DNA of 64,000 bases from JALYNX01 sp963749415 (GCA_963749415.1 CAVVMG010000001.1:1240001-1304000), one strand, 5' to 3'. Counted from the first letter of the stretch, positions 35,040-43,858 are shown. Translations and numbers: made by a program. Notes: generated from the sequence alone by a model not told the origin.

Positions 35040-36571
35040 TCGCTCCCGAGGCCCGCCGCGATCGAGATCGAACCGTCGGCGATCAACATGGCGACCTGTT
35101 CGATCTCGGCGGCAAGCGGCCGGTCGGCGGTGAGGGGCGGGATGTGCTGACGGATCAGGGCGGTGACCGCCCCTGTCCCCGGCGCCGGTGACAACGGCTT
35201 TCGATACTCCAATCCCTGGGTGGCGCAGAGCAGTTCGATGGCGAGCACCCGCCGGGTGTTGTCGAGGATGGATGCCAGTTTTCGCCCCGCGCCCCATCCC
35301 ATCGAGACATGGTCTTCCTGCATCCCCGAGGTCGGAATCGACTCGACCGATGCCGGGTGGGCCAGCACCCGGTTCTCGGCGACGAGGGCCGCCTGGGTGT
35401 ACTGGCTGATCATGTACCCGGAGTGGACGCCGGGATCGGGGGAGAGGAAGGCGGGGAGACCGGCAGAGCGGGCGGGATCGAGCATGCGGTCGGTCCGTCG
35501 CTCGGAGATCGATCCCAGCTCGGTGACCGCGATCGAGCAGAAATCGAGTACGAAGGCCAGGGGCTGCCCATGGAAGTTGCCGCCGGACACCACCTCGCCG
35601 CTATCGGCGAACACCAGCGGGTTGTCGACCACCGACCCCATCTCGATGTCCAGCACCCTCGCCATGTGGTCCAGGGTGTCGGCGACTGCGCCATGCACCT
35701 GGGGGGCACAGCGCAGCGAATAGGCGTCCTGCACCGCGTGGTCGAAGTCGTCGGCGTGGCTCGCCCCGATGCCGCTGCCGGCGAGCAGGGAGGCGATCCG
35801 GGCCGCTGAGGCCGATTGTCCGGGATGAGGGCGGAGGGCATGGACCTCGGGGCGGAATGGGCGAGCACTGCCCATCACTGCCTCCACGGTGAGGGCACAC
35901 GCGATGTCCGCAGTCTCCAGAAGGCGGGTGGCGCTGTCATGACCCAGGGCCCCCATCGCGGTCATGCCCTCCGTGCCGTTGAGCAGGGATAGGCCCTCCT
36001 TGGTCTCGAGGTGGACCGGCTCCAGGCCCGCTTCGCGCAGGACGTCTCCCGCCGGCCTGACTTCGCCGTTCCAGGTGACTTCTCCTTCACCGATCAGGGG
36101 CAGCGCGAGATGGGCGAAGGGGGCGAGGTCGCCGGACGCGCCCACCGACCCTTGCGAGGGGACAACGGGCAGGATTCCCCGGTCGAGCATCTCGAGCAGG
36201 CGCTCCACGATGAGCGGCCGAACCCCGGAGTGGCCCTGGGCAAGGGTGCGGGCCCGGAGCAAGAGCATGGCGCGAACCATTTCCTCCGGCAGTGGATCGC
36301 CTACACCGGCGGCATGAGAGCGCACCAGGTTGAGCTGTAGCGCTTCGGTCTGGTCCCGGCCGATCGGGGTCGATGCCAGAGCACCGAATCCGGTGGTGAT
36401 GCCGTAGACGACCTCACCCGAGTCGACGGCGGACTGCACCACGGACCGTGCCGGGCCCATCCGAGCTGCCAAATCCGCCCCGGGCTCGGCACTGGCCTGG
36501 CCCCGGGCGACAGCCAACACCTGGGCTCGGGTCAGGGGACTGCCGTCCACGATCACGGTGTTCACGGCCAC
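35036..36571 (-). CDS. hutH: Histidine ammonia-lyase
   Basis: First step of histidine catabolism, giving urocanate and ammonia; 511 residues. The self-forming MIO cofactor comes from Ala145-Ser146-Gly147 in GSVGASGDLAP, and YGITTGFG carries the active-site Tyr56. The start is GTG 36571. hutI overlaps its stop, so the two form an operon. Tyrosine ammonia-lyase activity is an alternative, but the hutI neighbour makes histidine the sensible substrate. Confidence 0.95.
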   Translation of the reverse strand: MAVNTVIVDGSPLTRAQVLAVARGQASAEPGADLAARMGPARSVVQSAVDSGEVVYGITTGFGALASTPIGRDQTEALQLNLVRSHAAGVGDPLPEEMVRAMLLLRARTLAQGHSGVRPLIVERLLEMLDRGILPVVPSQGSVGASGDLAPFAHLALPLIGEGEVTWNGEVRPAGDVLREAGLEPVHLETKEGLSLLNGTEGMTAMGALGHDSATRLLETADIACALTVEAVMGSARPFRPEVHALRPHPGQSASAARIASLLAGSGIGASHADDFDHAVQDAYSLRCAPQVHGAVADTLDHMARVLDIEMGSVVDNPLVFADSGEVVSGGNFHGQPLAFVLDFCSIAVTELGSISERRTDRMLDPARSAGLPAFLSPDPGVHSGYMISQYTQAALVAENRVLAHPASVESIPTSGMQEDHVSMGWGAGRKLASILDNTRRVLAIELLCATQGLEYRKPLSPAPGTGAVTALIRQHIPPLTADRPLAAEIEQVAMLIADGSISIAAGLGSE

Positions 36572-36631
36572 TCACGGTAATGAGTGGATTAATGGAAACG
36601 CCGCCGGCGCCGATACCGTGACCACAACGAA

Positions 36632-37018
36632 ATGACCGACCTCACACCACTTCTTGCCGAGCCGGGGGCCTCGATCGCAGTGATCGGAGCCACCGACCAC
36701 CCCGCCAAGTACGGGGGAATCATCTACCGCGACCTCAAGGCCAAGGGCTACAAGGTCTTTGCCGTGAACCCCAATCGGGAGACGGTCGACGGCGATCCCT
36801 GCTGGCCCTCGGTCAAGGACCTCCCCGAGAAGCCGACGATTGCAAACTTCGTGATCCCCGCGGCTCGCGGTCTCCAGGTGCTCGACCAATGTGAGGAAGC
36901 CGGCATCTTCAACATCTGGGTCCAGCCCGGGGCGGAGTCGCCGGAGCTCGAGGAACGCTTGAGGAATGGCCCTTTCACCTGGCTCACCCGGGCCTGTGTC
37001 ATGGTGCGCGCCTCTTGA
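36632..37018 (+). CDS. CoA-binding domain protein
   Basis: A 128-residue single Rossmann-type CoA-binding domain. It begins SIAVIGATDHPAKYGGIIYRDL, with the glycine-rich nucleotide loop, then GYKVFAVNPNRETVDG and TIANFVIPAARG, as in the YccU-like family. The precise role is unknown. It reads away from hutH and ends just before a palindromic repeat region. Confidence 0.88.
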   Translation: MTDLTPLLAEPGASIAVIGATDHPAKYGGIIYRDLKAKGYKVFAVNPNRETVDGDPCWPSVKDLPEKPTIANFVIPAARGLQVLDQCEEAGIFNIWVQPGAESPELEERLRNGPFTWLTRACVMVRAS

Positions 37019-37043
37019 ATTGCCGGCGGATTGGCCGAGACCC

Positions 37044-37155
37044 CCCTCGGCCCTTCGGGCCACTCCCCCAGAACCCCCTTCGGCCCCTTCGGGCCACTCC
37101 CCCCAACGGCGCTTCGCTTCTGGGGGAGAAATGTCGCTTCGCTCCTGGGGGGAGA
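37044..37155. repeat. Nested palindromic repeat region between convergent genes
   Basis: Two tandem copies of a CGGCCC(C)TTCGGGCCACTCCCCC unit start at about 37048 and 37081, each with its own GGCCC...GGGCC hairpin. Two copies of CGCTTCGCTyCTGGGGG follow. CTCCCCCAGAA (37063-37073) pairs perfectly with TTCTGGGGGAG (37118-37128), and CTCCCCCC (37097-37104) with GGGGGGAG (37147-37154). The whole can fold as interleaved stems. It sits between two convergent genes, so it may act as a bidirectional terminator or be a REP-like dispersed element. Confidence 0.65.
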
Positions 37156-37157
37156 GC

Positions 37158-38267
37158 CTAGATCTTCCCCGAGAACAGCTCCCGGGCGATGATGTTGCGC
37201 TGGATCTCGGAGGTGCCCTCGTAGATCCGCGGGGCCCGCACCTCGACGTAGAGATGGGCCAGGGTCGAGCCCGCCTCCAGACCCCTCGCCCCGAGGACCT
37301 GGATGGCGACATCCACCGCCCGCTGCGCGGTCTCGGTCGCATAGAGCTTGGCCATCGCCGCCTTCCCGGTTAGTGACTCCCGGTCGCCGGAGTCGTGTGC
37401 CTCGGCTGCGGCGTAGATGAGGTGCTGGGAGGCTTCGATCGCAACCCTGACATCGGCCAATTGGTGGGAGACGCCCTGGAAGTCGGAGATCGGTGTCCCG
37501 AAGGCGGTCCGGGTTCTGGCGTGGTCGACCGCGATGCCGAGCGCCGCCTCGGCCATCCCGAGAGCGAAAGCGCCGACGCTTGGGCGGAACAGGTCGAGAG
37601 TCTGCATCGCCACCCTGAACCCGTGATCAACCTCCCCGAGGACCTGGTCATCGGCGACGAACACCCCGTCGAATGTGATCCTGCCCAGAGGGTGTGGTGA
37701 CAGCATCGGGATTGGAGCCCCGGCGAGGCCATCAGCGTCACCCGGAACGGCGAAGGCGGTAACCCCTCTCGCCCCGGCGCCTTCGGTGGTCCTGGCGAAA
37801 ACCGTGTACACGTCGGCGCCCGGCGCGTTGGAGATGAACGCCTTCTCCCCGGTGATTCGAAAGCCGTCGCCGTCGGCCTCGGCTCGGGTGATGAGGGCGG
37901 CGGCGTCGGAGCCGGCGCCGGGCTCGGTCAGGGCGAATGCAGCCACCGCCGCTCCGGAGCGAATTTGTGGGATCCATCGGTCCTTGGCCGGTGCCGTGGC
38001 AGCGAGGTGGATCGGGATCGCACCCAATCCCTGGACGGCAAAGGCGGTCTCGGCATGTGTCGACACCCTGGCCAGGCCCTGCCGCATGGCGCACAACTCG
38101 GTTGCGGTCACCTGTTCGGCTGCGAACAGACGGTCGAACAGGCCGTGCCCGGCCAGCGCCGCGACCAATTCCCGGTTGACGGAGCCGGGTTTACCGCCTT
38201 CGGCGATATCGAGCATGGAGCGGGCGATGCGCTCGCACTCCTCGACCAGTGGCATCGGCGCGCGCAT
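37158..38267 (-). CDS. Acyl-CoA dehydrogenase
   Basis: A 369-residue FAD-dependent dehydrogenase. Motifs: AAFALTEPGAGSDAA (FAD/substrate loop), FRITGEKAFISNAPGAD, AFGTPISDFQGVSHQLADV and the C-terminal YEGTSEIQRNIIAREL, whose glutamate is in the position of the catalytic base of medium- and short-chain enzymes. The N-terminus may be ATG 38267 or the ATG four codons later. The substrate is unknown. It lies near the tryptophan/anthranilate genes and could serve a CoA-linked ring-degradation route, but that is inference. Confidence 0.9.
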   Translation of the reverse strand: MRAPMPLVEECERIARSMLDIAEGGKPGSVNRELVAALAGHGLFDRLFAAEQVTATELCAMRQGLARVSTHAETAFAVQGLGAIPIHLAATAPAKDRWIPQIRSGAAVAAFALTEPGAGSDAAALITRAEADGDGFRITGEKAFISNAPGADVYTVFARTTEGAGARGVTAFAVPGDADGLAGAPIPMLSPHPLGRITFDGVFVADDQVLGEVDHGFRVAMQTLDLFRPSVGAFALGMAEAALGIAVDHARTRTAFGTPISDFQGVSHQLADVRVAIEASQHLIYAAAEAHDSGDRESLTGKAAMAKLYATETAQRAVDVAIQVLGARGLEAGSTLAHLYVEVRAPRIYEGTSEIQRNIIARELFSGKI

Positions 38268-38360
38268 CGGCTCAAGTTAACGGGGCGGTGCCCGCCGCGG
38301 TCCCGTCAGCGGCGAGCCCGAAAAGCCATAATTGCCCCATCCCGAGAAAGTGAGATTCTG

Positions 38361-39557
38361 ATGGGTGCTGCCCCGCCCGGGGTTCGCAATCTTTTCCGCG
38401 CTGCCCTGATCATCTTCGTGATCACGGTCGTGATCGGCATCCTCAATGGGACGGATCTGTGGGACCCGCCCCGCAACACCCTGCTCACTCACGTTCACGC
38501 CGGGACTCTGGGCTGGATCACCCTGTCGATCTTCGGCGGTGCGATGTGGATGTTCGGCTCCCCGGACGACCGCTCGTCGAGCACTCTGGCGAACTTCTCG
38601 ATCGTGGCGCTGGCCCTGTATGTCCTCGCCTTCTGGTCTGGCGACCTGCTCGGCACCGAAGAGTCGGTCCAGCGTCCCATCGGGGGAACGCTCGCCTTCA
38701 TCGCGATGGTCTGGATGTTCGTCTGGGTGCTGCGGAAGAAACGGGGCCAGTCATGGAACGTGGCGGAGCTCGGACTGAGTCTGGCGCTCTTCTTCCTGGT
38801 CATCGGGGCGGTGCTCGGCGTCCTCCTCGGGCTGCAACTGTCCGGAACGGAGGTGGTGCCCGCAGAAAGCGCCGATCGTCTTGGCGAAGCCCATCCCGCA
38901 GCGATGGTGATCGGCTACGTGATCTTGGCCGCGGTGGCACTCGTCGAATGGCTGATCCGCAAGGGCGAGGTGCCCTCGATCTCAGCTTCGCGGGCCGGCA
39001 TGGTCCAGATGCTCCTGATCTTCCTCGCCGGGTTGCTGGGGATGGTCGGATTCCTCATGGACAATGACGCCCTGATCCAGGCGAATGTGCCGCTCGAGGT
39101 CGTGGGTCTGATCATCCTCCTGGTGAGGCTGCGCACATTCCTGGCACCATCGCAGTGGAGGGGCGGCTCGATCGTCGAGGTCATGCCCCGGGTATCTGTG
39201 ATTGGGCTCGTCGCCGGGATCGTGCTCCTTGCCTATGTGGTCTCCCTGTTCGTCGGCGGAGCTGAAATCGAGGAGGTCCTTCCGTGGCTCCTCGCCCTCG
39301 ATCACACCAACTTCATCCTGGTGGTGACCAATTTGATCTTCGCGATGATGGCGATCAGCTCCGATGTCTCGGAGCGCGCCAACCGCGTGATTTTCTGGGG
39401 GACCAACGTCGGTGCCATCGGTTTCGTGATCGGGTTGATGACCGAGAATGCCACCCTGAAGCGGATCTTCACCCCCATTCTCGGAATCGCCCTCCTGTTC
39501 GGCATCTACACCTACCTGACCGCGAAGGAAGCTCGAAGAGTGGAAGCCGCGGTCTAG
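38361..39557 (+). CDS. Multi-pass membrane protein resembling haem-copper oxidase subunit I / NnrS
   Basis: A 398-residue protein with about twelve hydrophobic helices. Histidines sit inside or at the ends of helices: LLTHVHAGTLGWITL, GEAHPAAMVIGYV and ALDHTNFILVVTNL. The first resembles the HVHxxxLGW segment of cbb3-like and NnrS-like proteins. The full set of six haem-copper histidines is not evident, so it is probably not a complete oxidase. The frame is open 132 codons upstream, but the membrane protein begins at ATG 38361. Three bases separate it from the following crotonase gene. Confidence 0.65.
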   Translation: MGAAPPGVRNLFRAALIIFVITVVIGILNGTDLWDPPRNTLLTHVHAGTLGWITLSIFGGAMWMFGSPDDRSSSTLANFSIVALALYVLAFWSGDLLGTEESVQRPIGGTLAFIAMVWMFVWVLRKKRGQSWNVAELGLSLALFFLVIGAVLGVLLGLQLSGTEVVPAESADRLGEAHPAAMVIGYVILAAVALVEWLIRKGEVPSISASRAGMVQMLLIFLAGLLGMVGFLMDNDALIQANVPLEVVGLIILLVRLRTFLAPSQWRGGSIVEVMPRVSVIGLVAGIVLLAYVVSLFVGGAEIEEVLPWLLALDHTNFILVVTNLIFAMMAISSDVSERANRVIFWGTNVGAIGFVIGLMTENATLKRIFTPILGIALLFGIYTYLTAKEARRVEAAV

Positions 39558-39560
39558 GAG

Positions 39561-40388
39561 TTGAGCCCACACCGCTCGTCCGCCCCGTTCACCACCGATT
39601 GGGACAATTTTCGCTTCACGGTGGACGACGGTGTGGCCACGGTCACCTTCGATCGCCCCGACCGGCTCAATGCCCTCACCTTCGAGGCCTATGCCGACCT
39701 GAGGGATCTGCTCGCGGAGATCGAGCATCGTGAAGATGTCGCAGTCCTCGTGATCACCGGAGAGGGCAGGGGGTTCTGCTCAGGCGGCGATGTCGATGAG
39801 ATCATCGGGCGGCTCCAGGAAGCGGACGCCAGGGGTTTGCTGGAGTTCACCCGGATGACCGGTGCCGTCGTGGAGCGGATCAGGCGGCTTCCAATCCCGG
39901 TGATCGCTGCTGTGAACGGAGTCGCAGCCGGGGCCGGTGCCGTGATCGCTCTCGCCTCTGACATCCGCATTCTCAGCGAGTTGGCAACATTCAGGTTCCT
40001 GTTCACCAAAGTCGGGCTCGCCGGTGCCGACATGGGCTCCGCCTACCTCCTGCCCCGGGTCATCGGGCTGGGCAGGGCCACCGAGGTGCTCCTGCTTGGT
40101 GAAGAGGTGGACGCCGCCACCGCAGTGGCCTGGGGCCTGGCCGCGAAGACGGTTCCGGATTCGGTGTTGAGCGAGGAAGCAGCGGCCCTGGCCAGGCGCC
40201 TGGCCGAGGGGCCCAGGCTCGCCTTTTCCGCAACCAAGGTGCTGATCGGCAGGGAGCTCGACATGGACCTGGGGTCGGCGATCGAGCTCGAGGCCTTCAC
40301 TCAGGCGCTATTGATGACCTCGAAGGACCACGCCGAGTTCTACGAGGCATTCACCGGCAAACGCCCACCGGTGTGGGAGGGGAGATGA
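39561..40388 (+). CDS. Crotonase-superfamily enzyme (enoyl-CoA hydratase/isomerase-like), atypical active site
   Basis: A 275-residue crotonase. It has VATVTFDRPDRLNALT, the oxyanion segment GRGFCSGGDVDEI and VNGVAAGAGAVIALASDIRI. Where crotonase has its first catalytic Glu (FGQPE), this protein has FRFLF, while the second Glu position is kept (ATEVLLLGEEV). The segment KVGLAGADMGSAYLLPR looks more like MenB/BadI-type or isomerase members than hydratases. The start TTG 39561 directly follows GGAG with no spacing, so GTG 39621 is an alternative. RidA follows with an ATGA overlap. Its place by tryptophan genes suggests a role in anthraniloyl-CoA breakdown. Confidence 0.85.
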   Translation: MSPHRSSAPFTTDWDNFRFTVDDGVATVTFDRPDRLNALTFEAYADLRDLLAEIEHREDVAVLVITGEGRGFCSGGDVDEIIGRLQEADARGLLEFTRMTGAVVERIRRLPIPVIAAVNGVAAGAGAVIALASDIRILSELATFRFLFTKVGLAGADMGSAYLLPRVIGLGRATEVLLLGEEVDAATAVAWGLAAKTVPDSVLSEEAAALARRLAEGPRLAFSATKVLIGRELDMDLGSAIELEAFTQALLMTSKDHAEFYEAFTGKRPPVWEGR

Positions 40389-40786
40389 CGCGCCACCATC
40401 TGTTCGATCCGGAGGGCATGGCACCTGCAGTCGGGTTCTCTCATGGCGCGCTCGGAGCCGGCGGGCGCCTCCTCCGCATCGCAGGACAGACCGGCCACCA
40501 CAGCGACGGGACCATCGCCCCGGTACTCGTCGATCAGTTCGCACAGGCCTGCCGCTCGGTGGCCAGGGTCATCGAGGAGGCCGGAGGGACACCGGAGGAC
40601 CTGCTCTCGCTCATGATCTACACCACCGACGTCGGCGGATATCGGGAGAACCTGGGCCCGATCGGTGCCGCCTATCGGGAAGTCTTCGGCCGCCATTTTC
40701 CGGCAATGGCGTTGATCGGGATCAGCGAGCTCTTCGATCCCGAGGCGCTCGTCGAGCTGGTGGCGGTGGCCCAGATCGAGCCGTAA
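40385..40786 (+). CDS. RidA/YjgF-family protein without the deaminase arginine
   Basis: A 133-residue Rid-family trimer-forming protein: LRIAGQTGHHSDGTI, QFAQACRSVARVIEEAG, EDLLSLMIYTTDV and EALVELVAVAQIE. Classical RidA needs an Arg in the VARLP segment to hydrolyse enamines/imines; here that stretch reads ISELFD, so it is a Rid subgroup of uncertain activity. Its ATG overlaps the crotonase stop. Similar pairs occur in aromatic amine catabolism, where an enamine intermediate would be formed; this is an inference. Confidence 0.87.
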   Translation: MTRHHLFDPEGMAPAVGFSHGALGAGGRLLRIAGQTGHHSDGTIAPVLVDQFAQACRSVARVIEEAGGTPEDLLSLMIYTTDVGGYRENLGPIGAAYREVFGRHFPAMALIGISELFDPEALVELVAVAQIEP

Positions 40787-40792
40787 CCCCGG

Positions 40793-41926
40793 TCAGACGT
40801 CGCCCAGCTCCCCGACCAGCCGGTCGACATCGCCTTCGTCCTGATAGATGCCGAACCCGATGCGCAACCGGTCTCCCCTGTGGTCCGTGATCACCCCGCG
40901 GTCGTGGAGAGCGGCATAGAGCTCTTCGGCTCGAGGTGTGCGAAAGGTGAGGAAGTTCCCCCGTTCATGGGGAAGCGCAGGGATCAGGTCCCCCGGATGC
41001 TTCCCCCCGGCGAGGAATCGCTCCTGGAGCCCGAGGACGTGACTGCGGATGTCGGCAACGGCGACGCCCCGGTCCTGGAGCCAGGTGAGCACGGCGCGCA
41101 TCCGGTAGACACCGGAGACGTCGAAGGTGGCGCCGGAGAAGCGAGTCCCATCCTCGGAGTAGGGGACCTTCTCCGACACCCCGGACTCCAGCTGGCCGAA
41201 GCCGGCGAACCATCCGGTATCGACCGGGCGGGGACCGTAACCCGATGGGGAATGCATGAAGCAGACCCCCTCACCCGACATCGCGTACTTGTAGCCCCCG
41301 GCGATGTAGAACACCCGGTCCTGGATCGAGCCCACGTTCGTGGGCAGGGCCATGAACCCGTGATAGCCGTCGACGACGACGAACGCTTTCTCTTCTGACA
41401 CCGAGGACACGACGCGGTCGATGTCGGGAACCAAGAAACCCGAGTCGAAGAAAACCTGGCTGATGTAGATCAGGTCATGGACTCCGGCTCTTGCCTCGCG
41501 GGTGAACCTCTTGGCGAATGTCTCGAAGGGCTCGGCGGGGATGCGGTCGACGATCGCCAGCCCCGCCTCCTCCCACCGCCGTGATTGGCGGTTGAGGGAA
41601 TGAAACTCGGCGTCGGTGGTCAGCATCCGAACCGGAGGCTCCAAGCAGGAGAAGAGCCGGTTCAGGAGCTCGTGGGTGTTGGGGGCAAAAGTGATGGTCC
41701 CGGGGTCGGACAGGCCAAGCGTGGTGGCCACCAGTGACCTGGTCTCTGGGATCACGGTCCCGAAGACCATGTCCCACTTGTCATCGGCGCTGGTCGCGGC
41801 ATCCAACCAGGCCTGCTGGTGGGCCTCGAACGACACGTCCGGCCATGGGTGATGGGAGTGGGCGGCGAAATGGAGCCGATCCGGCGCGGCGGCCAGGAAC
41901 CGGGAGAAGTCCTGCTTCAGGCTCAT
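40793..41926 (-). CDS. Kynureninase-like class V PLP enzyme
   Basis: A 377-residue fold-type I PLP enzyme of the class V aminotransferase/kynureninase group. The PLP lysine is in IAGGYKYAMSGEGVCFMH, and FVVVDGYHGFMALP holds the PLP-pyridine Asp and a His. It differs from classical KynU at the N-terminus (LHFAAHSHHPWPDV). The ATG at 41926 overlaps the tryptophan dioxygenase stop (ATGA), which strongly suggests cleavage of kynurenine to anthranilate plus alanine. The formamidase (KynB) that should act between is not in the window. Confidence 0.82.
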   Translation of the reverse strand: MSLKQDFSRFLAAAPDRLHFAAHSHHPWPDVSFEAHQQAWLDAATSADDKWDMVFGTVIPETRSLVATTLGLSDPGTITFAPNTHELLNRLFSCLEPPVRMLTTDAEFHSLNRQSRRWEEAGLAIVDRIPAEPFETFAKRFTREARAGVHDLIYISQVFFDSGFLVPDIDRVVSSVSEEKAFVVVDGYHGFMALPTNVGSIQDRVFYIAGGYKYAMSGEGVCFMHSPSGYGPRPVDTGWFAGFGQLESGVSEKVPYSEDGTRFSGATFDVSGVYRMRAVLTWLQDRGVAVADIRSHVLGLQERFLAGGKHPGDLIPALPHERGNFLTFRTPRAEELYAALHDRGVITDHRGDRLRIGFGIYQDEGDVDRLVGELGDV

Positions 41927-43008
41927 CCCTGGTAGCGGAACCGCATCGCCTCGACGATCTCCTGAGGCAGAGGAGGCCTTCGATCTCTGGGGATCAGGAA
42001 GGTGGACAGGTCGAAGAGGTCTCCGAAGACGCGGCTTCTCTCCGCAGACTTCTCCAGGTACTTGGCGCCCGCCGATCCCCCGGTGCCGACGCGGCGGCCG
42101 ATCAGGCGCAGCGTCATCTGGGCATGGCGGTAACGCCAAGCAGTGAAGCCCTCGTCGATGTCCATGAGCGACGCCAGGATCTGATACGGCTCGTGGAGCG
42201 CTGGTTGGTCCCGATACATGTTGATGAAGAGTGCAGCCTGGAATGCGCGATGACTCAGCCGCCGCCGGCCGGCCCTCTGTTGCTCGCGATGCTTGTCCTC
42301 GTCGAATAGAGCCTCGTACTGCTCCATGGTCTGTGTGAAGTCCTCGAGTTGCGCAGTCCGCTCGCCCTCGGTCAGGTTGGGGTTGGTGGCGACCACATCG
42401 CGGTCGGCCTCGAGCCGGGAGCGGACCGCCTCCTGAAACGCCTCGCGGAATTGGAATCCCCCGCTCTCCAGGAAGGGGGTCCGCTCCAGCCAGCGCTCAA
42501 CCATGTCGAACAGAGACGGGAGCGCCTCTGTCTCCTCGACCGTCTCCAGGTCGGATGTGGAGAAGCGGGCGGTATAGGGCGCTCCGGCCAGGAGGAGCCG
42601 GTCCTCGCGCCGCATGCCCAGCTTGTTCTCGACCACCCGGAACTGGGCCGACTGGAACCCTGACGCCGGGAAGAGCAGGTCGCGAAAATCGAGAAAGTCC
42701 AGAGGGGTCATCGTCTCCAGGACGTCCACCTGCTGGATCAAGATCCCCTCGATTTCGACGATCCGTTGCAGTCGGCCGAGAGCGGTCCCCATGTCGGTTT
42801 CGTCTACCTGGTCTTTGCCGAAGATCCGCAGCAGATCGTCGAGCTCCCAGAGGATCTGCTTGAACCACAACTCGTAGGCCTGATGGACCACGATGAAGAG
42901 CATCTCGTCATGGACCGGCTGGCCCTTCTTCTCACTTTCCAGCTGCTGTGCGGAGAGAAGCCGTTCCAATTGCAGGTATTCGCCGTAGTAGAGGGGCGCC
43001 TCGGCCAT
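41923..43008 (-). CDS. kynA: Tryptophan 2,3-dioxygenase
   Basis: Haem enzyme opening the indole ring of L-tryptophan to N-formylkynurenine; 361 residues from ATG 43008. Family marks are YGEYLQLERLLSAQQ, VVHQAYELWFKQILWELDDL with the active-site His42, DFLDFRDLLFPASGFQSAQFR, and the segment GFTAWRYRHAQMTLRLIG with the haem-ligand histidine. It is longer than the ~300-residue Xanthomonas type because of a charged insert before HRAFQAALFINMYRDQP. The open frame upstream of 43008 runs through the SDR gene and is not real. Confidence 0.95.
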   Translation of the reverse strand: MAEAPLYYGEYLQLERLLSAQQLESEKKGQPVHDEMLFIVVHQAYELWFKQILWELDDLLRIFGKDQVDETDMGTALGRLQRIVEIEGILIQQVDVLETMTPLDFLDFRDLLFPASGFQSAQFRVVENKLGMRREDRLLLAGAPYTARFSTSDLETVEETEALPSLFDMVERWLERTPFLESGGFQFREAFQEAVRSRLEADRDVVATNPNLTEGERTAQLEDFTQTMEQYEALFDEDKHREQQRAGRRRLSHRAFQAALFINMYRDQPALHEPYQILASLMDIDEGFTAWRYRHAQMTLRLIGRRVGTGGSAGAKYLEKSAERSRVFGDLFDLSTFLIPRDRRPPLPQEIVEAMRFRYQG

Positions 43009-43019
43009 GGCCGCCGACG

Positions 43020-43844
43020 CTAGTTGACCCAGGCTTCCGATCTCTCCCACAGCTCGGCCGCGAGATCGGCGTCGGCGGCCAGCGGAGATGGGGTGTGGAC
43101 CTGGCGATCGGCGTAGTAGAGGCCGCTCTGCCCGCCCACTTCGTCGGATGTGGCACACCAGACCACGGTGTCTGCCCCCTCTTCCGGGGTCTTGAGACCG
43201 GGTCCGAGGAACGGTTTTGACCAGAAAGGGAAGATCCCGGTGTCGACCAGGCCGGGATGCACCGCATAGCACCCGAGGTCGGGGCGTCGCCTGGCCAACT
43301 CCGATGTGAACAGGATGTTGGCGGCCTTGGTCGTGGCGTAGAACCCGAGGCCGAACGGTACCCACGACCGCGACCGAACCCGATCGAGATGCAGGTCGCG
43401 GGCCTGGTAATGCCAGTCACTGGCCACGGTCACCACCCGGGCGCCGGGTGCGAATGCCGGGCCAAGCTCACGGGTGAGCAGGAAGGGGCCGAGGTGGTTC
43501 ACACCCCAATGGATCTCGAAGCCGTCGCCGGTCATCCCCATGCCCATGCCGATCCCGGCGTTGTTGACCAGGACATCGAGTGTCGAGCCCGACTGCCGAA
43601 CTTGCGACGCCGCCGTCCGCACACCCGCAAGAGAGCCCATGTCGAAAACGAGCCCCTCCGCCGAGCCGCCATGCTCAAGCATGGAGGCGGTGGCCCGGTC
43701 CACCTTCTGCTGGCTTCGGCCGGCCGCGATGACGTGGAAGCCGGACCTGGCGAGGGCCGTAGCAGTGGCCTGCCCGATTCCCGAGGTGGCACCAGTGACC
43801 AGGGCGTTTCTCAACTGACTCGACCGTAATCCCGGCCAGACCAC
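43020..43844 (-). CDS. Short-chain dehydrogenase/reductase
   Basis: A 274-residue NAD(P)-dependent oxidoreductase. It has the cofactor loop LVTGATSGIGQATA, LVNNAGIGMG, the catalytic Ser in VVTVASDW and Tyr-x3-Lys in GFYATTKAAN, and resembles retinol-dehydrogenase/WWOX-like SDRs. The start is either GTG 43844 or TTG 43814; the latter gives MRNALVTGATSG, the normal SDR N-terminus, and leaves room for a divergent promoter before the ligase gene. It precedes kynA by 11 bases on the same strand. The substrate is unknown. Confidence 0.87.
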   Translation of the reverse strand: MVWPGLRSSQLRNALVTGATSGIGQATATALARSGFHVIAAGRSQQKVDRATASMLEHGGSAEGLVFDMGSLAGVRTAASQVRQSGSTLDVLVNNAGIGMGMGMTGDGFEIHWGVNHLGPFLLTRELGPAFAPGARVVTVASDWHYQARDLHLDRVRSRSWVPFGLGFYATTKAANILFTSELARRRPDLGCYAVHPGLVDTGIFPFWSKPFLGPGLKTPEEGADTVVWCATSDEVGGQSGLYYADRQVHTPSPLAADADLAAELWERSEAWVN

Positions 43845-43858
43845 TAGCGTCGAGTGGC

